Shown here: one piece after another, positions 45,353-53,278 of the stretch | How positions within the stretch are numbered: position 1 is the first letter of the stretch | Layout of the letters: every line of letters starts with the position of its first letter | From: Salinicoccus carnicancri Crm | GTDB taxonomy: Bacteria; Bacillota; Bacilli; Staphylococcales; Salinicoccaceae | Length of the DNA: 64,000 nt | Assembly: GCF_000330705.1 (NCBI RefSeq) | Contig: NZ_ANAM01000008.1 | Span: forward strand, 620,001-684,000 | Direction of reading: 5' to 3' | Position numbers and translations under genes: made by a program | Notes under the pieces: model-generated | What the model saw: the letters and a program-made list of their open reading frames with translations, nothing else | Databases searched by the model: none | Told to the model about the DNA's origin: nothing

Positions 45353-46120
45353 TCATTCCTCTGTTCCCGTTTCTGCCGCCTCATATTCCTCCCGCACCCG
45401 GATCATCTGCCGCGGGAAATCCGTCATGATGGCTTCGACACCGAGTTCGAAAAATTGTTTTGCACTCCCGGTGTCGTTTACCGTCCAGACGCGCACTTTA
45501 TCTTCAGTACGGTTGATCCGTTCCACTTTTTTCAGCACCGCTTTGTATGACAGATGGAGTGCATCGAGTCTCAGCGTATTGATATAGTCATAGATGATAC
45601 CCGGAACCTTTTTGCTGAGCCATGCAACCCTGGCATTCGGATTGATCGTCTTCATGCGGATCAGTGTCGGAAGATGGAACGAGGAATAGATCACCTTGTG
45701 TTCAATCGAATAGGCGCTGACCATCGCATCCACTTTCTCTTCGATGCCCTCATACAGGACCTTGTCTGTTTTGAGTTCAATGTTGAGCTCTATGTCGTGA
45801 TGATCCGCAAGGTCCATCACTTCCTCAAGTGTCGGCACAGTCTCTTTGTCCCACGCTCCCTCATAGGCTTCAAAATCCTGATATCTGACTCCCGCGCTCA
45901 GAGTCCGTATCTCCGCGAGTGTCATATCCCTGATCATGCCGCGGCCATCAGTCTTCTCCTCAACATATTCATCGTGGATGACCACGAGATGGCCATCCGA
46001 TGTCATGTGCACATCAACCTCCAGACCATCCACTCCCGCATCAAGTGCTTCCTTAAAAGCCAGCATCGTGTTTTCAGGATGGGTGCCCATGGCACCTCTG
46101 TGCGCGTATATTTTAGTCAT
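45353..46120 (-). CDS. Glycerophosphodiester phosphodiesterase (UgpQ/GlpQ family)
   Basis: A 255-residue TIM-barrel enzyme. IYAHRGAMGTHPENTMLAF at residues 4-22 holds the catalytic His, DGLEVDVHMTSDGHLVVIHDE (about 31-51) the Ca2+-binding Glu-Asp and second catalytic His, and NIELKTD the later metal ligand. No signal peptide is seen, so it is cytoplasmic and UgpQ-like. It frees glycerol-3-phosphate from deacylated phospholipids. The ribosome site is GAGGGA. Confidence 0.88.
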   Translation of the reverse strand: MTKIYAHRGAMGTHPENTMLAFKEALDAGVDGLEVDVHMTSDGHLVVIHDEYVEEKTDGRGMIRDMTLAEIRTLSAGVRYQDFEAYEGAWDKETVPTLEEVMDLADHHDIELNIELKTDKVLYEGIEEKVDAMVSAYSIEHKVIYSSFHLPTLIRMKTINPNARVAWLSKKVPGIIYDYINTLRLDALHLSYKAVLKKVERINRTEDKVRVWTVNDTGSAKQFFELGVEAIMTDFPRQMIRVREEYEAAETGTEE

Positions 46121-46144
46121 TGTCCCTCACACTCCATTTGAATT

Positions 46145-46198
46145 AAAAAAGAGGACAAACATTCTCATGCTCATCCCCCGGTATAACTGTCCTTTAGT
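46145..46198 (-). terminator. Terminator after the hxlA-like gene
   Basis: On the minus strand AAAGGACA pairs with TGTCCTCTTT across a loop of about 35 bases, followed by a T-run. It ends the LacI-controlled operon. Confidence 0.55.
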
Positions 46199-46204
46199 GC
46201 AGTT

Positions 46205-46831
46205 TCAATTATATTTACCCAATGATTTTTTAATCAAACCCGCTTTTTCCTTTTTATCTTCCGCTTTGGTGATGCCGCTTCCGACGATGACCACTGCAGG
46301 ATTCAGGTTCAGATAGCGGTCCAGATTGGTTTCATCGATGCCCCCGGCGACATACACTTTGAAGTAGCGGTCTGTAAGTTCTTGAAAGAATGGATTGTGA
46401 CCCGCGCCTCCCGACTGCTGATCTTTGCCGATATGCGCACTGACAGAGCTGACGCCGATAGATTCGAGCTGATCGAAGACGTCCGGATCTTTATTGTTCA
46501 GAAGATCGACCACAACTTCTTTCTGCCTTGCCTCAGCAGCCTCCACACAGGCGCCTATAGTGTTCATGTCGGCGAAAGACATGACAGTGATGATATCCGC
46601 CCCGTAATCGAATGCCGTCTCGCTTTCACTCTTTCCGGCGTCACATATTTTGACATCGGCCAGCACCGATTTCCGGGGGTACCTCTCTTTTACATCCCTG
46701 ACGATGCCGAGCCCGTATTCCTTGATGATACCGGTGCCGACCTCGATGATATCCACCGATCCACCCACCTGGGCAAGTATCCGGAAGCATTCTTCATACG
46801 TCAACCTGTCGAGTGCGATCTGAAGCTTCAT
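46205..46831 (-). CDS. hxlA: 3-Hexulose-6-phosphate synthase-like (OMPDC superfamily)
   Basis: A 208-residue TIM barrel. The D-x-K-x-x-D active-site motif is DVKICD (59-64). At positions separating hexulose-phosphate synthase from 3-keto-L-gulonate-6-P decarboxylase it has Asp109 (VVVDLLNNKD) and Ala162 (VYVAGGI), both synthase-like, His133 conserved, and Lys136 where the decarboxylase has Arg. Known reaction: formaldehyde plus ribulose-5-P to hexulose-6-P, reversible. It is the last gene of an operon with rpiA, a TRAP importer and an hxlB-like isomerase, which supports the call. Some sequence blocks differ from typical HxlA, so a related aldolase or decarboxylase remains possible. Confidence 0.75.
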   Translation of the reverse strand: MKLQIALDRLTYEECFRILAQVGGSVDIIEVGTGIIKEYGLGIVRDVKERYPRKSVLADVKICDAGKSESETAFDYGADIITVMSFADMNTIGACVEAAEARQKEVVVDLLNNKDPDVFDQLESIGVSSVSAHIGKDQQSGGAGHNPFFQELTDRYFKVYVAGGIDETNLDRYLNLNPAVVIVGSGITKAEDKKEKAGLIKKSLGKYN

Positions 46832-46852
46832 AAATTCCTCTCCTCTTTCTGA

Positions 46853-47503
46853 TCAGTCATACGTTTTAAAGCCCTGTTCATTGAACGAGACGATCTCTTT
46901 GATATGCCTGTCGAATATGCCCGTTTCGACAACTCCCGGGATGTTCACCAGTTCCTGGTGCAGCTCACCTGGATCATCGACCGTTCTGTAAGTGCAGTCT
47001 ACGATGTAATTCCCATTGTCAGTGACGAACAGCCCCCCTCCGGCCATTCTCATTTGTGTCGCAGCACCGGTTGCTTCGAGGAGCCTACCTGTCATCCTGT
47101 AGAGGTACTGGTTAATCTCAACCGGAATCTCAACTCCGCCAAAGTCCTCCACTTTTTTACGCTCGTGTGCAACGAGGATGAGCCTCCCGGCAAAGTAGTC
47201 CACCTGCTTTTCGCGCATGAGCGATCCTCCGCCTCCCTTTACTGCGAGGCAGTTTCCTGTGAACTGGTCTGCTCCGTCAATTGCGGCGTCCACCCTCTCT
47301 GCATCATGGATGACGGTGAGACCCAGGTTCTGCAGCGCTTTTTCGGTTTTTAGCGAGGTGGATAAAAACTCCACTGACAGATTCTGCCTATCAATGTGAT
47401 CTTTCATCACCGGGATATATTTTTCTATAGTCGTGCCGGATCCCATCCCGATGATGCTGCCGTCTTCAATATATTGATTGAGATATTCAAATGCTTTTTC
47501 CAT
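46853..47503 (-). CDS. rpiA: Ribose-5-phosphate isomerase A
   Basis: A 216-residue isomerase interconverting ribose-5-P and ribulose-5-P. Signature motifs: IIGMGSGTT (about 17-25), AAIDGADQFTGNCLAVKGGGGSLMREK in pattern (about 73-99) with the catalytic Asp and Glu/Lys region, and VEINQYLYRM. The ATG follows the dctM stop directly (TAA then ATG), so it is translationally linked to the TRAP genes. Its presence here supplies or drains ribulose-5-P for the hxlA/hxlB pair. Confidence 0.9.
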   Translation of the reverse strand: MEKAFEYLNQYIEDGSIIGMGSGTTIEKYIPVMKDHIDRQNLSVEFLSTSLKTEKALQNLGLTVIHDAERVDAAIDGADQFTGNCLAVKGGGGSLMREKQVDYFAGRLILVAHERKKVEDFGGVEIPVEINQYLYRMTGRLLEATGAATQMRMAGGGLFVTDNGNYIVDCTYRTVDDPGELHQELVNIPGVVETGIFDRHIKEIVSFNEQGFKTYD

Positions 47504-48790
47504 TTATTCTGCACCCCCTGCCATCATATCAGGTATGATGAACACAAGCCCCGGTACAAATGCTATCAAGAGCAGTACTGCAACGATGATGAGAAGATAC
47601 GGGATGACTGCCGTAAACGAGCGTTCAATGGACAAGCCGCCGATCTTGCTGGCAATGAGCAGGCATAATCCGTATGGCGGTGTCGCGAGACCCACGGCGA
47701 GCGTGATTATGACAATGAGCCCGAGATGCACCGGATCGATGCCGAATGCTTCGGATGCCGGCAGTATGATGGGCACGAACAGGATCATTGCAGGTATCGC
47801 ATCCATGAACGTTCCGATGATCAGGAAGAAACCGATGATCAGCAGAAGGAATACCCATTTCATCGAGATATTTTCAGTAAAGAATGTCTGTGCAAGTGTC
47901 GCGAGCTGGTAATAGCTCAGCAGCTCACCGAGTGCACTGGCTGTTGCCAGGGCGAACAGGGATAATGCACTGAGAGACAGCGTATCAAAGATGATCTTCG
48001 GCAGGTCCCTCACCTTGAGCGTCTTATAGTAGAACATGCTGATCAGAAGCGTATACACCGAAGCGATTGCTGCCGATTCCGTGGCGGTGAACAGCCCGGT
48101 CATGATCCCCCCGATAATGATGATGATTGTCAGAAGCGCCGGGAAAGCGTCCAGGAGCTTCTTCCCCATCTCCTTCAGGTGTACCTTTTTGAAAGTCGGA
48201 TATCCCTTTTTCACTGACAGGAAATATATGAATATCATCATGCCGAGGCCGATCAGTATACCGGGTATGATTCCACCCAGGAAAAGCGTGCCGACGGATG
48301 CGTTGGCAACACCGGCAAAGATGATCATCGGGATGCTTGGCGGGATGACGACACCGATTGTGGAGGAGGCTGCAGTGACACCGACAGCCGTCTCCCTGTC
48401 GTAGCCGTTTTTCAGCATGCTCGGAATCAGCACTTTTCCGGTGCCGGCGGTATCCGCCTGCGAGGCACCGGACACACCGGCAAAAATCATGGACACCAGC
48501 ACGTTCGCCTGGGCAAGACCGCCTTTCAACGGTCCGACGATGGCAAGCGCCAGGTCGATCATCTTTTCGGAGATCTTACCGGAGTTCATCAGGTTTGCAG
48601 CCAGTATGAACAACGGCACGGCGAGCAGGACGAACGAATCCAGCCCGTTGACCATCTTCATCGGAATGATCACTCCCGGTATGTCAGGGATCGTCATCAT
48701 GCCGAGCAAAGCAACAATCCCGATGACGAATGCAATCGGTACGCCAATGACAAGCAGTATGATAAACAGCAGAACCAGAAGATAACCCAT
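47504..48790 (-). CDS. dctM: TRAP transporter large permease (DctM)
   Basis: A 428-residue protein with about 12 membrane segments. FVLLAVPLFILAANLMNSGKI (about residues 53-73) and MIFAGVSGASQADTAGTGKVLIP (about 103-125) are DctM signatures, and STIGVVIPPSIPMIIFAGV follows near residue 145. It forms the Na+-driven translocation unit with DctQ. The ATG overlaps the dctQ stop (TGATG). The substrate is determined by DctP and is unknown. Confidence 0.92.
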   Translation of the reverse strand: MGYLLVLLFIILLVIGVPIAFVIGIVALLGMMTIPDIPGVIIPMKMVNGLDSFVLLAVPLFILAANLMNSGKISEKMIDLALAIVGPLKGGLAQANVLVSMIFAGVSGASQADTAGTGKVLIPSMLKNGYDRETAVGVTAASSTIGVVIPPSIPMIIFAGVANASVGTLFLGGIIPGILIGLGMMIFIYFLSVKKGYPTFKKVHLKEMGKKLLDAFPALLTIIIIIGGIMTGLFTATESAAIASVYTLLISMFYYKTLKVRDLPKIIFDTLSLSALSLFALATASALGELLSYYQLATLAQTFFTENISMKWVFLLLIIGFFLIIGTFMDAIPAMILFVPIILPASEAFGIDPVHLGLIVIITLAVGLATPPYGLCLLIASKIGGLSIERSFTAVIPYLLIIVAVLLLIAFVPGLVFIIPDMMAGGAE

Positions 48791-49284
48791 CAGTTACCGA
48801 CCTCCTTTCCATTCATTTCCCTGAGTTTCCCGATCGAATCCGCAATATGATCCACGGAATACAGAATCATCGTCACCGACATCACCGGCACAGCCAGCCA
48901 GATAAAGCCCATCTTGAACGCCGGCACCGTTTCCCATGTATAGTTCCAGAAATGCTCCAGCAGCTGGAAACCGTATAGTGTGACCAGTACATTGAATGCG
49001 ACAAGAAGTACATCGATGAATATTTTCAGATATAATCTGTTCTTTTGGCCCAGCTTCATCTGGAGGAAATCAAATGTAAAATGCTCCTTATGCTTCACCA
49101 TGACTGCCGCTCCCATGAAGATGGCCCAGATGAATGCGTTATTTGCGAGTTCCTCCGTCCACAAAACCGACATGCCCATATAACGGGTGATGATCTGCAG
49201 CAGTGTGGCAAGGAAAAAGATTACCAGGAACAGGATCCCTGCAGTAATCTGTATCTTTTCTGTCGTCTTTATCAGTCTGTTCAT
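48790..49284 (-). CDS. dctQ: TRAP transporter small permease (DctQ)
   Basis: A 164-residue protein with four membrane segments. The central YMGMSVLWTEELANNAFIWAIFMG (about residues 35-58), with its W-x-E-E motif, is the DctQ hallmark, followed by VKHKEHFTFDF. It overlaps dctM by one base and follows dctP by about 20 bases. Confidence 0.9.
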   Translation of the reverse strand: MNRLIKTTEKIQITAGILFLVIFFLATLLQIITRYMGMSVLWTEELANNAFIWAIFMGAAVMVKHKEHFTFDFLQMKLGQKNRLYLKIFIDVLLVAFNVLVTLYGFQLLEHFWNYTWETVPAFKMGFIWLAVPVMSVTMILYSVDHIADSIGKLREMNGKEVGN

Positions 49285-49303
49285 TCTTCCACCTCCGGAG
49301 CTC

Positions 49304-50335
49304 TCATTGTTCTTCCCTCAAGCTTCTGATTTTTTCCAGTGTTTCAGTCATATCCAGATCTTCGGCAAGCTCGTCCTGGATCGGTTTTGCCACTTCCTCC
49401 ATCTCAGAAGTATCCATCTGGTTCACTTCCGCACCGGCATCAATGGCGATTTCCTTATACTCCTCATCCTGTGCAAGCACCGCTTCCCTCTCCGCTTCAA
49501 CGGATGATTCTGCTGCCTGCATCAGTATATCCTGTATTTCTTCGGGATATTCGTCGAATCTGTTGCCGTTGGCAAGCAGGAATCTGGTCGTATAATCGTG
49601 TGCGGTCTCGGTGATGTATTTGCCGTTCTTTGTCGTGTGATGGTTCTGCTGTACGAAGTATGGATATGAGTTCTCAGAGGAGTCCACGACATTCTGCTGA
49701 AGTGCCTGATAGAGTTCACCCCATGAAACGGATGTCGGAATCGCCCCGGTCTGCTCCCAGAAATCGGATACGACGCCGGATGTCTGTGTCCTGATGGTCA
49801 TCCCGTTCAGGTCCGACATGTCCTCTATCGGTTTTTTACCGTAATAGTGCCTTGCGCCGGCTGACCAGTAGCCGAGCATCTTGAAGTCATTGTCCGACTT
49901 CTCATTCACCGTCTCCGCAAATTCCTCACCGATCTCACCGTCCAACACCTGCTCCCAGTGCTCATAGCTTTCGAACAGATAATGCAGTGCGAAGAAATCA
50001 AATTCCGGTATGTCCGTCCGGGTCATGAAGCCCGGTGACACCAGTACGACATCCGCCGCCCCGACCACTAGCTTCTGCACGAGTTCCGGCTCCTCTGTAC
50101 CGATGGTGCCGGCATGGACCTCAACTTCTATCCGGCCGCCGGACTCCTCCTCAGCCACTTCCTTGAACTTCAGCAGACCCGCCTGGTAGGGACTTTCACT
50201 CGAGGTCTGGTTGTGTGCCGCTATGATCTTGATCGGTTCCTCCTTTGTCCCTTCCTCGATATTCTTTACATCGGAACAGGATACAAGGGTCATACTTGTC
50301 ACTGCTGCAAGCAGGATCAGAAAAAATTTTTTCAT
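49304..50335 (-). CDS. dctP: TRAP transporter solute-binding lipoprotein (DctP family)
   Basis: A 343-residue binding protein with a signal peptide and lipobox TLVSC (Cys20), so it is anchored to the outer face of the membrane. DctP-family blocks are visible: AAHNQTSSESPYQAGLLKFKEV, VEVHAGTIGTEEPELVQKLVVGAADVVLV in pattern, MTIRTQTSGVVSDFWEQTGAIPT with the carboxylate-binding Arg, and SWGELYQALQQNVVDSSEN. Most DctP proteins bind organic or sugar acids. The ligand here is unknown; the operon suggests something feeding C1 or pentose-phosphate metabolism. Confidence 0.9.
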   Translation of the reverse strand: MKKFFLILLAAVTSMTLVSCSDVKNIEEGTKEEPIKIIAAHNQTSSESPYQAGLLKFKEVAEEESGGRIEVEVHAGTIGTEEPELVQKLVVGAADVVLVSPGFMTRTDIPEFDFFALHYLFESYEHWEQVLDGEIGEEFAETVNEKSDNDFKMLGYWSAGARHYYGKKPIEDMSDLNGMTIRTQTSGVVSDFWEQTGAIPTSVSWGELYQALQQNVVDSSENSYPYFVQQNHHTTKNGKYITETAHDYTTRFLLANGNRFDEYPEEIQDILMQAAESSVEAEREAVLAQDEEYKEIAIDAGAEVNQMDTSEMEEVAKPIQDELAEDLDMTETLEKIRSLREEQ

Positions 50336-50348
50336 AAATAGTACTCCT

Positions 50349-50891
50349 CTACTCCAGATTGAAATGTTTCGCTTTTATTTCCCGGTCGTCTTTGACTGCC
50401 TTTTTGTTGAGATGGATGATCAGACCATCCAGTATGAGATGCATGGACTGGTCAAACTGATTGCCAAGAGGCTGGATTGTCGGGATGTCATTGTGTTTGG
50501 TGCTGGCATCGATGGACAGCACCGCATCGAACGTTTCACGGAGTTCCTTGTCGTCTGATGCAGTGACAAGTGCTGTGTTGCCGCCCAGCCTTTTTGCCTT
50601 CTCCGTCATCGTCCTGACCGAGTGTCCTTTGCCTGAACCGCTCAGAATGAGAAGCAGATCTCCTTCCCGGAAAGCGGGTGTCGTCGTTTCTCCGATCACG
50701 TAAACTCTGTAGCCGCTGTGCATCAGCCGCATCGCGGTCATCCTGCCCACCAGGCCGCTCCGGCCGTTGCCGTATATATAGATACTGTCCGCTTCTTCGA
50801 TTTTTGTACCGAGTGCTTCAAGCTCCATCTCATCCACAGAACTGCACACCTTTCCAACCTCTTCAGATACCGTTTTCAAAATTTCATTCAT
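50349..50891 (-). CDS. hxlB: 6-Phospho-3-hexuloisomerase-like SIS-domain protein
   Basis: A 180-residue SIS-domain isomerase. YIYGNGRSGLVGRMTAMRLMHSGYRVYVIGETTTPAF in pattern (about residues 36-72) matches the HxlB signature, followed by the phosphate-binding LSGSGKGHSV, the NDIPTIQPLGNQFDQS block near residue 135 and an HFNLE C-terminus. Known reaction: hexulose-6-P to fructose-6-P. I chose ATG 50891, with GAAGG 9 bases ahead; ATG 50897 is also in frame. It overlaps the lacI stop by 8 bases. Confidence 0.85.
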   Translation of the reverse strand: MNEILKTVSEEVGKVCSSVDEMELEALGTKIEEADSIYIYGNGRSGLVGRMTAMRLMHSGYRVYVIGETTTPAFREGDLLLILSGSGKGHSVRTMTEKAKRLGGNTALVTASDDKELRETFDAVLSIDASTKHNDIPTIQPLGNQFDQSMHLILDGLIIHLNKKAVKDDREIKAKHFNLE

Positions 50892-51888
50892 TTGCATAAT
50901 CCTTCACCGACTCCCTTATTATCAATTCAGGCGTGAACCTGCGGGTTTTAACCGGACGCTCTTCTCCGTTGATGATATCGAACAAAGACCGCGCCGCCTC
51001 TGTGCCTATGCTGAATGCCGGCTGGGCCACGACTGTGATTGCCGGATTGAAGAATTCAGCGAATCCAATATCATCTATGGTGATGATGGAAACATCATCC
51101 GGGATGATAAGCCCAAGGTACTTCAGCGCCTTCAGCACTTCAAACAGCGCCAGATCATTCGACACGATCAATGCACCGGGCAGTTTTCCCTCACTTGTCA
51201 GACGGCTTATACAGTCTTCCATCGCATCGAGTTTTCCGATGATTTCAAAAGTTTCCATGTCATTCTTCCCGCACAGACGCCTGTACTCATCCAGCCGCTC
51301 ATGCCTCGGTGTTATTCCACAAAGCGGCTGCGACACAAAACCGATGGCACTGTGCCCTTTCGCGGTAAGGTGGCTGAATGCCACACGGACCGCTGTTTCG
51401 TTATCGAGCATGAATGATGGTACGGGGGCACCTCCAATGATCCGGTCAACGAATACTGTAGGGTAACCGTCTGCTGCGAGCCCGGTGAACAAACCGGCAT
51501 TCCCCTCGGTCGGGATGACTACTATGCCATCTACCTGCTTCGCCCGCAGCATCCTGATATAATCTTCCTCCTTATGCGGATCGTTATCCGCATTGCAGAC
51601 GATGACATGATAGTTTACGCGCCGTGCATAATCCTCTATCGCCCGGATGATCTGTGTGGAAAAACTATGTAATATGTTGGCGACGATGATACCGATGGTC
51701 ATCGTTTTTTTATCTTTCAGGCTTTTTGCCACGACATTCGGCTGATAGTTCAAGTCCCGGACGGCACGCGATATCCTCTTCTTTGTATCCTCGCCCATCG
51801 CTGTATAACGGCCGTTCAGATAATGGGACACCGTGGTCTTCGAAACATGTGCAGCCTGTGCGACATCGTTGATGGTCACTCTTTTCAT
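50884..51888 (-). CDS. LacI-family transcriptional regulator
   Basis: A 334-residue repressor. The helix-turn-helix VTINDVAQAAHVSKTTVSHYL is at residues 4-24, the hinge follows (PNVVAKSLKDKKTMTIGIIV), and a periplasmic-binding-like effector domain fills the rest. It leads the operon and overlaps hxlB. Paired palindromes (CTAAACCGGTTTAG and a near-copy) lie between its promoter and start, consistent with autorepression relieved by a sugar-like effector. Confidence 0.92.
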   Translation of the reverse strand: MKRVTINDVAQAAHVSKTTVSHYLNGRYTAMGEDTKKRISRAVRDLNYQPNVVAKSLKDKKTMTIGIIVANILHSFSTQIIRAIEDYARRVNYHVIVCNADNDPHKEEDYIRMLRAKQVDGIVVIPTEGNAGLFTGLAADGYPTVFVDRIIGGAPVPSFMLDNETAVRVAFSHLTAKGHSAIGFVSQPLCGITPRHERLDEYRRLCGKNDMETFEIIGKLDAMEDCISRLTSEGKLPGALIVSNDLALFEVLKALKYLGLIIPDDVSIITIDDIGFAEFFNPAITVVAQPAFSIGTEAARSLFDIINGEERPVKTRRFTPELIIRESVKDYANE

Positions 51889-51909
51889 ACGATAACCTCA
51901 CACCTTTCA

Positions 51910-51936
51910 CTAAACCGGTTTAGTAAACCGGTTCAC
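51910..51936. promoter_or_regulatory. Tandem LacI-type operators
   Basis: CTAAACCGGTTTAG (51910-51923) is a perfect 14-base palindrome with the central CG typical of LacI-family sites. GTAAACCGGTTCAC (51923-51936) is a second, imperfect copy whose centre is 13 bases away. They lie just downstream of the -10 box. Confidence 0.8.
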
Positions 51937-51939
51937 TAA

Positions 51940-51968
51940 AGTATAGGATATGTGTAAGCGTTTTACAA
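51940..51968 (-). promoter_or_regulatory. Promoter of the lacI-TRAP-hxl operon
   Basis: On the minus strand TTGTAA (51968-51963) and TATACT (51945-51940) are 17 bases apart. TGTAAGCGTTTTACA (51953-51967) overlaps it and resembles a CcpA cre site with one extra base. Confidence 0.65.
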
Positions 51969-51991
51969 CCTTTATTTAAAAATTTAGCCAA

Positions 51992-52022
51992 TTTAAAAAC
52001 CGGGGTTTGCACCCGGTTTTCT
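51992..52022 (-). terminator. Terminator after BAAT-type hydrolase gene
   Basis: AAAACCGGG (51996-52004) and CCCGGTTTT (52012-52020) form a 9-bp stem followed on the minus strand by TTTTTAAA. Confidence 0.78.
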
Positions 52023-52036
52023 CTTAATCCCACTGT

Positions 52037-53038
52037 TCAGTCCGTCACATGCTCTTCCAGAAATTGCAGGAGACGACGGTCGCTCTCGTCCTTCGCCGCC
52101 TCATTGGAGTCGATTGTACCGCCAACTGCAAGACCGCCAACTGCGGGAGGCGCACCAAACAGATGCCCCGCCTCAGGGTATATATCCATCTCTGCCCGCT
52201 CGCCCAGTGCTTCTCCTATCTCTTTCGCTGCAGTTTCACTCTGCCACATCGCGTCGTCCCCTCCGGCAATCAAAAGGGCGGTTCCACCGAAGTTTGATGT
52301 ATCGATACGCTTAGCTTCGCTGTTATCATTTGTTTCGACTGCAGAAACATAGGTTTCCCTGTATTTCACCGGGTTCAGTACAATCGAATCGAAAATCGTT
52401 CTTGCGAATGCCCAGAAATCCGACTGCTGCAGACTGATGTAAGGCAGATCCTCGTCATCCCATGTCCAGGAAGAATGGGACTCCCGGCCGAAACTGAGGC
52501 CCTGGAATACATAGCTGCTCGGTGCATACAGTACCAGGTTGCTGATTTCATCATAATAGTTAGTCAGCACGAGCCCAAGTTCCGCGCCTTTGGATGCACC
52601 GATTACAGTGACCTCTTCACCTTCAAGTTCTGCATGTTTCAGAAAGTCACCGAAAAATTCCAACGGTACTTGAGAGAGCTCTTCATTCTGGTTCGGTGCC
52701 CCAAAGAAGAACAGTGAATACACTTCATAGCCTTCCTCTGCAAGCTGCAGTGCCATATCAAAATTACTGCTGCCCTCGGAACCTCCAAATACGGCAATGG
52801 GCTCAGTTGCAACAGGCGTATCGGGCAACAGATGGAAACCCGCCGCCCCGCCCGACTCGAAATATTCTATGGTCCCTCCTGTGAATGAATCCGGATAATC
52901 CGACAGATCATGATAATTCGGCATTTCTCCGGACAAATCGTATTTCTGTGTGTTGTATATACGCATGCCGAACACTGCGATGGCGACAGCAACAATAAGG
53001 ACAACAAAACCCAAAAATACTTTAAGCACAATTTTCAT
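52037..53038 (-). CDS. Membrane-anchored alpha/beta hydrolase with BAAT (acyl-CoA thioester hydrolase) C-terminal domain
   Basis: A 333-residue protein with an N-terminal membrane segment (VFLGFVVLIVAVAIAVFGM) and an outward-facing hydrolase domain. The nucleophile elbow GASKGAELGL near residue 150 matches the BAAT C-terminal type, and GGDDAMWQSETAAKEI with EAGHLFGAPPAV near residue 300 gives the Asp and His. Related bacterial proteins are thioesterases or peptidases of unclear substrate. Start codons at 53038 and 53041 both follow AGGGGG; the former has better spacing. It is monocistronic. Confidence 0.78.
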   Translation of the reverse strand: MKIVLKVFLGFVVLIVAVAIAVFGMRIYNTQKYDLSGEMPNYHDLSDYPDSFTGGTIEYFESGGAAGFHLLPDTPVATEPIAVFGGSEGSSNFDMALQLAEEGYEVYSLFFFGAPNQNEELSQVPLEFFGDFLKHAELEGEEVTVIGASKGAELGLVLTNYYDEISNLVLYAPSSYVFQGLSFGRESHSSWTWDDEDLPYISLQQSDFWAFARTIFDSIVLNPVKYRETYVSAVETNDNSEAKRIDTSNFGGTALLIAGGDDAMWQSETAAKEIGEALGERAEMDIYPEAGHLFGAPPAVGGLAVGGTIDSNEAAKDESDRRLLQFLEEHVTD

Positions 53039-53167
53039 CATCCATCCCCCTGTATCTGTCCAGTCTTTATTCACATACCCTTAAAATGTAAATTCACACC
53101 AATATATCGTGCAGATAGGCGGCTCATTTCGTCGAGTTGTTCGGCCTCAGGACAAAAAGGGAATAAG

Positions 53168-53196
53168 TTGACTGTCAGACGATTCTGTTACAGAAT
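53168..53196 (+). promoter_or_regulatory. Possible promoter of fda with downstream inverted repeats
   Basis: TTGACT (53168-53173) and CAGAAT (53191-53196) are 17 bases apart. Inverted repeats GACTG/CAGTC (53170-53174, 53218-53222) and CGATTCT/AGAATCG (53180-53186, 53203-53209) span the promoter and could be an operator or leader fold. Confidence 0.45.
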
Positions 53197-53278
53197 TAGA
53201 GTAGAATCGCTTGTTGTCAGTCACTCAAGCCTCAAGGGAAATGTACAAAGTATCTGAAAAGAATAAGGAGTGGAATTT

